Assembly: GCF_026914185.1 (NCBI RefSeq)
Contig: NC_070561.1
Coordinates: 5,642,001 to 5,706,000 of the forward strand
Direction: 5' to 3'
Length of the DNA: 64,000 nucleotides
From: Puccinia triticina
Lineage: Eukaryota; Basidiomycota; Pucciniomycetes; Pucciniales; Pucciniaceae
Shown: positions 43,164-54,209 of the stretch, piece by piece
How positions within the stretch are numbered: position 1 is the stretch's first letter
How the letters are laid out: each line of letters opens with the position of its first letter
Notes under the pieces: generated by a model
What the model saw: only the letters and a program-made list of their open reading frames with translations
Told to the model about the DNA's origin: nothing
Database searches by the model: none
Translations under genes and position numbers: made by a program

Positions 43164-43380
43164 CCCCCCCCCCCCCCCCCGTGCTACATGATGGGAGGTG
43201 GGGATTGACCCCAAGAGAGAGTGGGAATGAGACCCAGGAAAGATGATCAGTGTAGGGATTGAACCCGTGATCTAGATGTAGGCTTATAGGGGTTTGTGTG
43301 GTCTTACAAGTAAGCATTCACAAATTCATCAAGTCTCTATTGTAAGCAAGTAGTGCTCAGGTAGCTCTGGGCTCATAACC
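43164..43380. repeat. Spacer between SINE copies with poly-C and a third tRNA-like block
   Basis: A C-run (43167-43184) is followed by GGATTGACCCC and GGGATTGAACCCGTGATCTA words resembling tRNA T arms on the minus strand. It ends with GCTCTGGGCTCATAACCTGT, which also occurs in the linker of the 12-kb SINE. Confidence 0.5.
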
Positions 43381-43593
43381 TGTAGAGACTGTAAAATGAA
43401 GATGTGTCTGGTGAGAGTCAAACTCACAACCTCAGCTATGCTGAGACACATACTAGAGTGCTGCATTTACCAACTAGGCTACAGACGCTTGTGGCTGCCA
43501 GCTGGGTGGTTGGTTGGTAGTGCTCATGGGTTGATCCAAAAGCCCTCCATACTGTGGTGATACATCATGGTAGCAGACTAACAGACAACTGAA
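43381..43593 (-). mobile_element. Class II tRNA-derived SINE copy B
   Basis: Same 213-bp unit as copy A with about a dozen substitutions and the same length. It abuts the C-terminal end of the decayed DDE transposase. Confidence 0.65.
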
Positions 43594-44640
43594 CATGAAC
43601 AATGTCCCACCTGGGGTTGTCCGAGCAAGTCAATACTTGCAAGGCTTGCAACTCTTGCTTGATTGCTCCAAATCCAAGTTTGATGGGGTTCAGCTCTGGG
43701 AAATACGTTGGCAGATACATCAGTTGAACTCCAGCAGCATTGCACAAGGCTTCAACTTGGTCACCTCAATGGTAAGAAGCATTATCACATACAAGGACCA
43801 AGTTCACGTCTGGGTAGCAATTCATTTGAGGGAGCTTGACATGTGTGGGATATCAGTGGACACCCTGTTGACACTGACAGCAGCACAACTCACCAAGTTG
43901 AATTCCAAAAAGTGCTCAAATTGGCGACTGGTGAATGTCTCAAATGTTGTGGTGAGGGTCACTAGTCCTTTGATTGAGATCACTGGCAGAAGGCTGAGCT
44001 GGGCTGCATTCTGATTGACAAGGAATTGCTCCAAGGGGGTGCCTTCTGGTGACGTGGCAAGTGATCAGAGTAGATCTTTGTTGCAGAAGGAACTTTCATC
44101 TAGAAAGAATCAAAAAGGGTCAGCTTTGGGACCAAAAAGACACAGTTTGGATGTACACACCTGTAAAAACTAAGAACTTGGCTGGATAAAACTCCAGGAG
44201 CTCCATGAACACATATTTAGCCACCAAACATTTCCAAATGTTTTTGGTTTCAGGTTTTTTCAGGGTGATTGCCAAACATTCAATGAGGTTACGGTGAATG
44301 CCTGCAGTGGTGAGCAGGACTTTGGTCAAGTTGTATAGCTTCTCACAAATCTTGTGCAGAAACGATCCGGGTTTGAGCCATAAAAGCTCAATCATAAAGG
44401 CACATTTGTCTTGAGAGAGGGCCACCGGTTGGCCGCGGGTTTTGTAAGATCCAGGTCCCTGATCACACACCAAGTTTCTTGGTAAAGATCCAGCAATTGA
44501 GCAAATGACTGCCCCAAAATTGAACATCCAAGAAGCTGTTGAATGTCTGAAAACAATAGGCCCTCAAGGGCCATTTGAACAGCATGAACTTTGGTGTCCG
44601 GGCATAGGGCCGGAAGCCCATTGTAAGATTTGGATTCCTG
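43594..44640 (-). pseudogene. DDE_3 (IS630/Tc1-type) transposase, second family, decayed
   Basis: Minus-strand pieces in order: HTH part VHAVQMALEGLLFSDIQQLL, PVALSQDKCAFMIELLWLKPG, IHRNLIECLAITLKK, FPAKFLVFTG-like block, SLLPVISIKGLVTLTTTFET, LVLVCDNASYH, then a TGA (43766-43768), and YLPTYFPELNPIKLGFGAIK. The first catalytic D is replaced (VFTG instead of VFTD/E), the catalytic E reads K (codon 43679-43681), and there are frame shifts. It is clearly different from the 7.7-kb transposase. Confidence 0.7.
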
Positions 44641-44649
44641 TGAGTTGCT

Positions 44650-45561
44650 GAGAGGATAGACCAACCAAAGACTGCAGGAAAGGGCGCCGTGGTCGTGATT
44701 GGATGAGGTGGGACGCCTGCCAATGCTTGATCACAGCAAGGCATGTGATATGACAACTTGCCGCTGTGGGTGGCAAAAACCAAAGGCAAAAAGTGCTGCT
44801 GTGCAGCAGTAAGGACATAACTCTAAGTCATTGAGTTGCTTGTTTGTCCAAGAGTTCATCAAAACACAATATGATTCCAGTTCTTATAAACTTACTTTGT
44901 TGCAGACATGAAATAGCCTTCCAACCAGCATCTAACTGAGATCCAACCAAATCTATGACTGATTTCAGAGATGGCACTTGCACACAAGTGCCAGGGAAAC
45001 TCCCATGGTGTATGAGGTTGGTATTAAGGGTGAGTTTTCAATGACATATTGTTGGGATCACTATTCTTCCAACTGCAGGTACTTGGGATGCAGCTTCTGC
45101 GCGAGGAGCTGCGGGCGCAGCCACTGGCTGGGGGTCTCAAGTTGGTGAAGGTTGGGCCACATGTAAATATGTGGCAATGCAGCAGAACCACAGGGAACTG
45201 GCGGGAATCAGAAATTGACTAATAGATCATCTTTATAACCCGGTCTATGCAGCTATGTAGTAGTCTATATATAGGAATGTGTTGTTTAATGGTCATAGCA
45301 AAGGCCAGGGCTACAGGAAATCAATACCTATAAGAAAAACTTTTGACAGAAGAATCACCCTTGTGCAAAAGAGTAATTTTTGGGATTTGACCTCTTTCCC
45401 TTGAGCGGACCAGTTAGCATTCAACTGCACAAAGTGTTCCAATTGACTTTCAATAGAACTAAAATGGTACCATTGCACAGACCATCATCAATGCTCAGGT
45501 TGCGCAACAGCCCCACCGTCACCCCTGACTTGAGTTTCAACAGGTGTTCTGGAAAACCTGA
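44650..45561. repeat. Repeat DNA including an LTR-like block
   Basis: 45120-45290 is the inverse of 19180-19345 (blocks GGCGGGAAT, CTATGTAGTAGTCTATATAT), probably a retroelement terminal region. No coding sequence was recognised in the remainder. Confidence 0.45.
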
Positions 45562-46371
45562 GGCCCCATTTGGCACCGATATAATCAGTGAAATAATCAC
45601 AAGCAATATAATCTGTGACATGCTGATTATTACACCCAAAATAAAAATTAAATTAATATATTGCTAGCGTTTGTCATTACATGCGGAATAATTATTATGT
45701 ACACTTCACCCCGGTCCGACGCAGATTGTACACCTTTGGGATGACCATTCCAAAAAGTCATCCCTGCCAGGAACTTCTCCCTCTTGATGACCGCTCAACC
45801 GGTTGTCGAAAACAAAAACGAAAACAGGAAACTTGACCTCTTTAAACTGGTCTCTGGTGGATTTCACCCTTTCGATGACCGGTCAACCAGTCATCAAAAG
45901 GTTGAAGTCCTCTTGATCAATCTTGATGACCGGTCAACAAGATCAACCGGTCAATCTCTGTGACCGGTCAAACAAGCCATCAAGAGGCTTTGGGATGGCC
46001 TGTTCAAACGGTCATCCAGAGGAACCCAACCTCTTGATCTGGTCATCAAGAAGGAATATACAACACCTGGATGACTTGTGTGACCTGTCATCTATTAGAA
46101 AGTGTATGTATCCTCCTTCTCAATGACCGGTCGACTGGTCATTGAGATCATCGAGAGGTGGTGTACACATTGAGCACCGGTCAATCCTCTCCATGACCGG
46201 TGGAGAGGGTGTATGATATGTATGTGTGTGCCGGGTCTGAGCTGCCAATATATTGAGGGGTAGTAATGTAATTACAGGAAATTGGATATATTGCTCCGCC
46301 AAACACCATTGGTATTTCACCAATATAATCTGTGAAATATATTGCTGATTATATCTGTGCCAAACAGGGCC
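45562..46371. mobile_element. 810-bp MITE with GGCCC(C/T)(A/G)TTTGG termini
   Basis: Left GGCCCCATTTGGCACCGATA, right inverse GGCCCTGTTTGGCACAGATA, continuing TAATCAG; flanked by TGA at 45559-45561 and 46372-46374. The interior (45780-46200) is a cluster of GACCGGTCATCAAG-type words. Related by its ends to the 150-bp element at 35569. Confidence 0.7.
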
Positions 46372-46374
46372 TGA

Positions 46375-48351
46375 AAAATTGATCTTGGCCAAGCCCTTGG
46401 GCTGCAATGTGTCCGTAGACTCTTTGTTTGTCCTATCAACTGATATGGACTTGATTTCTTTGCCATGGACCACCCTAAGAATTTGAGTGTTGATTGATCT
46501 GAAGTGGGCATTTAAGGGTGTGAGAACACACCGCTCTGGTAATCACCATACGTCCCAACATCCAATTTGGTGTTGATATTTTCAAAACACGACTCCATGC
46601 CTTGCCTTGTACATTGTCGAAGTTGCATGCTTCCATGTTGAGGCCTCGCAAATTTATCCAACTGACATCTTTTCCTTGATCCAATCTCTTGCCAATACAC
46701 AGTAAGTTAAGGGCAAACACTCTGTTTCTACTAAAATGGAGAACTGAATCAAGCCCCAAGCGCACGTTGTCCTTCAAAGAAAATGCAGTGATGTGTTCCC
46801 ATAAGGCAGAACTCTTGAGTTTTGAAAATCCAGAGACTGAACTCTCAATTTAATGAGAGGAATCATGGTTTAAGACTCAAAAGTGGTTGTGAAACCCTTT
46901 TGCTGAATGGAGAAGGGGATGATGGAGGTGCAAACTCTGCCCTTCTATACTATCAGATAACAAGACCCACCAAGCTAAGCTTGGCAAGTTTTAATCAAGT
47001 GATAGGTCTGGTCTGATTCCAGATGAAGTTGTTTGAAGACAGGTATGTGAGATTTGAGAGTGAGTTCAGTGGTTATTTGCAAATATAAGGGTTGTAGTGA
47101 TTTATGGTGGTGATGGTAAGTATGAAGGTGGTGTGTAAATAACTGGTGCGTACTGAGCTGGAGAGCTGACAACTGGGAAGGGAGAGAGCTCCTTACATAG
47201 ACAAATGTGAGGGATTTTAGCTACAAGGGGACCTCTGGTTGAGGTATTTTGGCTGGCCTGAACAGGGGTCTGAGGGATTTTAGCTAGTGGGAGTAGATAC
47301 AAGTGATGTCATGATATGTCAGGGGTACATAAACAATGTCAGAAGAATGCAGTAGGGCCCCAGGAGGGCTGCGTGAAGTGACAGTAGACTTCATAAGTTG
47401 ACAGGTGGATGCAGGGGGTGCATAAATGCAGTCTGAGGCTGCAGAGTCAGTGTGGGATGATGTCTAATATGAAAATAGAAGAGTATTTGATAATATTTAA
47501 TGACTGTAGTCTGATGGGGAGATGTATGCTTGTATCCTGTGATGTGTATAAGCATAATTCTGTGATCCTTGACTTGAGGCTTGTGACAGGTTGGTGACTG
47601 GGTATGATGAACGTGTGATGGGTGTCCAGTGTCCAAAGAAGTGTAGGTTCCAATCCAGAGCGGCTCCAGTGACGCCTCCAGTGGTGACTAGGGGTAAGAT
47701 TGGCCTTAGAATCCATTCATGAGGTCCATTTGGTGGTATCTTGAGGCCCAGTATGGGTAATTATATGTATTTAGAAAAAACGTTTGATTTTTCACTTTCC
47801 CGTCTACCACAACGGTATCTGACGAACAAATATTGTAACATTGTGGTGATTTATATAGACAAGCGTGGTAGAATGTCCACTCGGGGATAGTGCGGGTGGG
47901 AATGCACAGAGAGGCTCAGGCAGAGTGCATTCCGGTGACATAAGTACTGAGGATGATGTCAGGAAAGCGCGCTAAGAAAGCTTACGGAAAGTCACGCGCG
48001 GACCGGGAATGCACGGATTGCGGATTGCGGATTTTGGATTGGGTATTTGGATTGGAGTGGAAAAGACAGGGCTGGACTGCGGTGGATTACACACCTGGAC
48101 TGGTAGCAGCGGCGCGTCAGTGGGTGAGCCACGACAGCCAAAGCGGGTTCCACCAGCGGGTGGAACCGGGGTGGAGGCGGTGACGAGAGACCGACTGGCG
48201 GGGGCTAGACAGAGGACGGTGAGAGATCAAGCGTCGGAGAGGAGCGGAGTCTGGGAAAGTGACGCGCGGAATAGCGGGCGGAGCTGGGGGGACTAGTGCG
48301 GGAAAGTGTCAGGCGTGCAGGATCGGGTGGGAACGGCAATGTGCGTGGAGG
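46375..48351. other. No gene recognised
   Basis: ORFs in 46.4-47.7 kb have no family pattern. 47.9-48.35 kb is GC-rich with a composition like 37.0-37.3 kb. No TIR pair was identified for the region as a whole. Confidence 0.35.
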
Positions 48352-48793
48352 AAAGGGTGAAAGCGCTGCGCTTCAAAAAGCGCAGCGGTTTTGGTGGCCG
48401 CTGCGCTGTGCTGAAAGTAGCGGCCCCGCCCGCTGCGCTACCGCTTTTTGGGTCTGGCAAGAAGCAGGGACCCGCTACTTTCAGCGGTAGCGCAGCGGAA
48501 CCATCGCTGTGCTACCGCTTTTTGAGCTGGCCGCGTAGCGCTTCCCCGCTGCCAGCCAAAAAAGCGCAGCGTAGCGCAAAGCGCAGCTGTTCTGGTGGCC
48601 GCTGCGCGGCGCTGAAAGGAGTGGCCCCGCCCGCTGCGCTACCGCTTTTTGGGTCGGGAAAAAAGCGGGACCCCGCTATTTTCAGCGGGACTGGCGCTGC
48701 GCTACCGCTCTTTGGGCTGACCGCGCAGCGGTTCCCCGCTGCGCTGCGCTAAAAGACCGCTTTTTTGTAGCGCAGCGCAGCGTTTCAGCCTTG
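48352..48793. mobile_element. CAACGGTG-family MITE, copy 4 (442 bp, 7-bp TSD)
   Basis: Left AAAGGGTGAAAGCGCTGCGC, right inverse CAAGGCTGAAACGCTGCGC; flanked by GTGGAGG (48345-48351, 48794-48800). The interior is a dense array of GCGCAGCG/CGCTGCGCTACCGC words, analogous to copy 3. Confidence 0.75.
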
Positions 48794-48800
48794 GTGGAGG

Positions 48801-50277
48801 GAAGGACGGAAAACGGGGGGCTCACGGATTTCTCTTCCTTCCTCATATCATTATCCTATCATCTTAGGGATTATGGAGTATTGCACTTACACCTACAGAC
48901 ATACTAGAGTTATTGGAAGACTATTTGTGACCCTATCTTTCTTACACAAGTATTTGCGGATTCTGTGCTTACAAAGTGCGGAGCTTTATTCACTTGCGGA
49001 TTATTACGCTGTAGATCAGGCTCAGAGAGGAGCGCTGAAGGCTAGCGGATAGTAGCAGTGCGGAGCCAAGTTACCAACAATCACACAGCCCGGACACTAA
49101 TATTCTTCAAGGAGGCGGTCAGCGGACATTTTCACCGACTAACCAGCTTTCATTCTCACAACGTGTAGCATGATGGAAGAAACATTCAAAGAGGGAGGAT
49201 GTGCTTTTGAAGGGGTGCCCACAAAAGAGCAGCATATTTTGAAAACTCTGGGTGTGGCAACACATTTGTCAGCATTGATGGACATGAACATACCACCAAG
49301 CTTTTGATGGATGAGTTAAGCATTAAAGCAAAAAGCACAATAGGCAAAACAGGGATTGTTACACCGGCGGTATCCATATGATTACTTTTTGCAGACCAAT
49401 CAACCAAAGGCATAGCAGCGTCAAAAAGGAGATTGCTTGGGGAAACAATGCAATATCACAATTTTGTACACACCAAAAATAGCAGTCGCTTCTTGTAAAA
49501 GCGCAACAAAGGATCCAGCTGAGCTATGCACCGCAGCAAACGGTGCAGCCGTGCAGGTTGTGAGTTTTGAGTGCTATTATTGAGACTATAAAAAGAGGGG
49601 CAGATGTGATCCGGTTGATTCTCCCTTTGCAGACCAAGTGAGGATCAGTGGTCCTCACACGTTGGTCTTGCACAAACTCCGCACCATTTTTTTATGATTG
49701 GCAGAGGTTTGTCCCTTAAGGTTCTACCAGGAATGATATTTTTCACAAGTGACCTGCCTGGGGTGCTGCCAGCCCTGACTAGGGGGGGGGGGCCTTGAAA
49801 ATGCACAACTCTTTCTTCTAAACAAAGGGAGTCCTCCTTAACTGATTGGACAACTTCTTGTCAAATCACCCACCCTGGAAGACATCAATATAGACCCCAA
49901 AAAGTCTAGATTCTTGACGCACAGGCCAATCCAGTTTTTGCAGCTCTAAATCAATTCTGTGGGGCTCGCAGATCACAATGGGAAGTCACCCAGTGTCTCA
50001 ACGTGTGCTTGTTGTGTTTTCTAGGCACAGTTTATCCACCCGCCTTTTCGTTTTTTGTTGGTGACCAATTACATAAAATATCAGCAAGGCCCGGGGCCGC
50101 TTCTTGTGTATACATTTCTTTTCCAGAATTCACCAACCACGATATTTGTACATCTTTCTTTTTGTCTATTGTGATTTTCCTAGGTAGTGGAAGAAGAAGG
50201 GGAACAGAGCGAGGACGTACAGAAAACAAAGAGGGGAAAAGGGGGGGTATATGAATATGAGTTAGGGCGAAGGAGCA
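48801..50277. other. Intergenic; no gene recognised
   Basis: The minus-strand ORF 49186-49413 has no recognised motif. A G-run lies near 49783-49792. The last 250 bp is probably the 3'UTR of the HERP-like gene. Confidence 0.4.
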
Positions 50278-53200
50278 CTAGAAGAGCAGCATGCCAGCCT
50301 CTTCGTTTTCAGCGCCGATGATTTCCTCGTCGTCCGTGTCGTCCAAGCCGCCGACAACCTGAGGGGCGTCCAAGGGAGTGAGAGGGGAGGGGATGGAGCC
50401 GGTATCGATCGGGTGGTTGACCTGGGCTTCTTGTGGCAGATCAGTGTTTGGGGCGGATGGACCGGGGACCGAGGCAGATGAAGAGGCGGCAGGGGCGTCT
50501 GCAGGGCCCGGCTCATCGAGGGCCGTTCTGGCAGGGGCGTGTGAGCCGGAAGGTTGCTCGTCTGCCTCAGTGGATGCGGCTCGCTGTAAGGAACTCGAGC
50601 CCACACCGGACTCGCTGGACTGGGAGACACTTAAGTGTGGCCGGCGCTGAGATAAGGTCTGCTCGGAGCTCGCCGAGCCCACCCGTTCGAGGGCCGTCGC
50701 TGCAAGCGCCCGAGGAGTCTGTTGGTTCTCTTGCCCTTCTCCACCGGCCGCCGTGTTACTACCCGGAGTCTCGGAGCCCGTAGCCTGAGCGGCGCTCGTT
50801 GCCGGCAGTGCGGGAGGGGCGGTAGCGCTGCCATTGTTGGTCTCCGCTGCCGGCGTCGCAACCCTCGGCTGTGGTGGTTGTGGTTGTGGTTGTGGGTTTC
50901 TGTTCTGGTTGTCGGTGTCTCGGGCCGCATCAGCAATGACCAAATTCAAGATCCTAGCCCGCTTCTCGAGCGCCTTCCGTCGCTTCTTCTCGATCTCCGG
51001 CAAGAGGGTGCCGACGAACAGGACGAGCCCAGTCTTCAGATTCCGCAGGTAGCGGTACCATCGAGGGTACTCCAGATTCGACGCCCCCATCGCTCGTTCG
51101 CCGATCGAATGCAGACCCAGTTCCCGGTATTCTGACGCTAGTCCAACAACCGCAATCGAGTTGAACCAATACTTTGGCGAGAGTGCAGACGTGCTTCGGA
51201 ACGGTCGGACTTCTGTACCTGGAGGGAATGCACCCCCTCGGGCCCGGATATCAGCAGCAGCAGCTCGTAATCCACCACGCCCTGCATTTCTACGAGGAGC
51301 AGGAGCAGGTGGGGGGTTGGCCGCAGGGGCTTCAGCCGCCGGAGGAGGACCAGCGGGTTGGGCTGGTTGGCCAGGAGCAGCTACCGGGGCAGGCTGAGGG
51401 TTGTTCGGCGCCGCAGCTCCTCCTTCGGGGTTTTCAATGCCGAGGATACCGTCGACCCGTTGACGCTGATCTCTTAGGACCTGCTGGAGTCTTTCACGTT
51501 GTTGTGCACGTCGTCTGCCTCGGTCCAAGACTGCTTGAACCGGGTCGGCGGCTGGGGCAGCTGCACCGGCTGGTGCACCCGGAGCTTGCTGGCCTCTTTG
51601 CAAGCGGTTTTGTCTCCTGGCTTGGGCCTCGTGCCGCTGATGGATAGTGTACGCCTCCCAGATCACCCAGCCCAGTGCTATCATGACCAGAATGACGAGC
51701 TTGCCGTAGCTGGCATGCCGGCCGAAGATGTAGAGGAGCACAGAGAGCTTCAGGGAGAGCCAGAGGAGCGGGGCCATGTAGCGTCGGATGGCATCCAGAT
51801 TGATCGTAAACTCGTACCGGCGAACTCGGGCCATCGGGTGTTGCCACAAGGGCGCAGGGGGGTTCATAAAATTGTTGGGCGGATGGAGTCCGTCAGCAGC
51901 AGGCCCTAATCCCAAGCCGAGTCCCAAGGCAGGCCCGCCACCGTTGGCGACTGGAGGACGGGGGAATGGGAAAGCGTTGTGCGGGAAGAGGCCGTCAAAC
52001 ATTCGCTGCACTTGCTGGGCTTCCCGATCATGACCTGGAGTGTCGTGAGGTCGGAGACCGGCAGCGAGAATGTCGTCCAACTGGTTCAAGCTGGCTTGGG
52101 TCTTCTGGGCCTGTAAGATTAAGAACTGGACCTGAGCCTCCAGACGCAAGGTGCGGTTAAGGTCTCTCTGGAGTAATTTGTACTCCTTTAGAGACGAGCT
52201 TATCTCGGTTGATCCCTCCTTTTGGGATTGCTGGCTGAAACTCTCTGGGATGTAGAGCAGATAAGGCAGGCCCCTGTTGAATAGAAGAATGTCGCCAGTA
52301 AGCTAATCAGGTTGGTGATTGATCAGAGAAAGAGAAGGAGCTTACGCGATCTCAACTCGCTTGAACTCGTTGCACTCATCGGGTAACAATGGATCGACTT
52401 GTGTCGGTAGTTGTTCAGAATTGGCCGAATCAGCATGGCCTGAATACGGGGGCGGGAACTTTAGTTCGGTCAAGAGCTTGATCAGTTTCCCTTCAATCAT
52501 TCTCCACTCGTTCTCATTTCTGTCTGACTGGTTAGGATCGGAGACGACGTTTGAATTTTTCAATGGATGACTGATCCCGAGTAGCTTGAGATGTTGATTA
52601 TGGAGTTGACGACGAAGAAAGTCTAGGCGTTCGACAATCTTGAACTGAGCCTGAAAGATGTTCTGGATAAAGCTATACCGACCGTAGGCAGTTAGACCGG
52701 AGAAGTAAGTGTTGAATAACACCCCAGGTGAGTTGGTGGCCGATGTAGATCGGTTGGGGATCGGGGAAAAGCTTGTGCGAGAGAGTGGGAAAAGGGGAGG
52801 CTCATTCTCTCCCGGGGCGTTGGTGGGGGTGGAAAGATTAGCAAAGGACTGAGAGACGGATCTGAAGCTGGATGGTAGTGGACTCGTTGGGACTGGGAGA
52901 TTGGTAGTCGGTGCTGGAGGGGCCGAAACGGGTCTGATGGGTGGTAGTTTCTCAGTCCAGGAATTCGGACGGATGACGACATGAACTGGATGGGTGGACA
53001 ATGGATCCTCCGGCTGACAGGTGGAGAAAGCAGATAAGGCTGCAGTCAGCCAAATATTTTGTCATGATATTGCAGGTATGAATTTGAGAACTCCTGGAAT
53101 CGCACCGATTTGGCCAGTGCCTCGCCGACTGATTCCGGATCGTTCAAGATCCTCCCACGAGCAATCAGTCTGATCCCATCGGCCTTTGGTTTGCCTCTCC

Positions 53201-53459
53201 AAGTGGAAGAGATGTGAGTCTTGAGATCCTGAACTCTAGTCTTGCTGATATGGACCCGAATGAGCTGATCGGACTGTGGAGAGTCGGCTGGTCCGATGGC
53301 CGCTTCCATCATCGAAGGCTTAATGAGTGAGACTTGGATCGAGTTCGATGGTGAGAGTTGTTCGCCATGGTTGATTTCGATGGCTGGCGGGTCAGCTTTC
53401 TGTTCTGGCGGGTCGCTAGTGGGGGTCTTGCTGGCGGTCTCCTGGGCTATGTCCTGCAT
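50278..53459 (-). CDS. HERP/Usa1-like ER membrane protein with ubiquitin-like domain (ERAD scaffold)
   Basis: Proteins of this type sit in the ER membrane and organise the Hrd1 ubiquitin-ligase complex. Three exons: 53459-53106, 53013-52346 and 52273-50278 (3018 nt, 1005 aa). Intron 1 (GTGCGA...CTGTCAG) is phase 0 and splits the UBL; intron 2 (GTAAGC...CAACAG) is phase 2. The ubiquitin-like fold covers about residues 41-134 (IQVSLIKPS, VQDLKTHI, IRLIARGRIL, then HPVHVVIRP in exon 2). A helical region GRYSFIQNIFQAQFKIVERL follows. Two adjacent membrane segments lie at about 507-525 and 530-549, then a long Ala/Pro/Gln-rich disordered part interrupted by a conserved-looking YWFNSIAVVGLASEYRELGL block, and an acidic C-terminus. 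The high GC of exon 3 opens many antisense ORFs. Family inferred from architecture. Confidence 0.72.
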
Positions 53460-53997
53460 GGTCGATGTTTGCTGAGGCTGTTGTTATTTTCCTGTGTGAG
53501 TGTTGTTGTTGGTCAAGTGGCGGGCGACAGCTGGAGGGAACTCTCGAGAAAGTCGATGACAACAGTCTCCTTGTCTGATTATGTCAGCACCGGTCACACC
53601 GGGGGCCGGGCTCCCGGTCAACCGGCGCACAGCCCGATACCAACACCCCGGATGACCCGACGGAGCTGTGAGCACACGCCATTAATGTGGGACTGGGGGC
53701 ATTTTAGGGCATTTTTGTTGTAACCCAGTGAGGTTACAGTGAGTTTCTCTCTTAGACCCCTTTTGTGCTTAGATAATTGCATGTACATCAATAGTCTTCC
53801 TTTTTATATATATGAAATTATCCATCCTACCGTGAACCACATTCTGGGTTCCTTTAATTTTTATGTATTCCAGGCTGCGCATGTGTTCATAGTGACGATG
53901 GACAAGGGTGGAATAGATCATCTATCAGCTTGCAATTGGCTGATGGATTCATCCACGTCCCTCAACTTCTTTCCCAGAAATGTTGAGCAAACAATAG
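53460..53997. other. Upstream region of the HERP-like gene
   Basis: Probable promoter/leader of the minus-strand HERP-like gene up to about 53730. AT-rich DNA after that, without coding signal. Confidence 0.4.
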
Positions 53998-54100
53998 CTA
54001 ACTTAGCTAATTCCCTCCTTGGGGGAGCGAAGCAACCTCTTTCCGGAGGGTCCCTGCGGGATGGCGTCCCCCCTCCAATAGAGGCAATTGGTTAAGTTAG
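53998..54100. mobile_element. 103-bp Mutator-type MITE (9-bp TSD)
   Basis: Left CTAACTTAGCTAATTCCCTC, right inverse CTAACTTAACCAATTGCCTC; flanked by the exact 9-bp TSD AAACAATAG (53989-53997 and 54101-54109). Its ends match the termini of the 6.9-15.3 kb element, so it is a tiny internal-deletion relative. Confidence 0.85.
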
Positions 54101-54135
54101 AAACAATAGGGGGTTTCAAAGTTGGCCAGTTGCAA

Positions 54136-54205
54136 CTTGCATGCACTTTTGCAAGTTGGTGTTCAAGTTCTTTCTTGAACACCAACTTGCAAAAGTGCAT
54201 GCAAG
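54136..54205. repeat. Perfect 32-bp inverted repeat with 6-nt loop
   Basis: Arms CTTGCATGCACTTTTGCAAG + TTGGTGTTCAAG (54136-54167) and the exact inverse (54174-54205) are separated by TTCTTT. If transcribed it would form a perfect hairpin. Confidence 0.9.
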
Positions 54206-54209
54206 CCAC

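Noticed and set aside
50378..52160. Plus-strand ORFs opposite the HERP-like gene (for example 51174-51647)
   Set aside because: They are open only because of high GC on the opposite coding strand; no motif or splice pattern.
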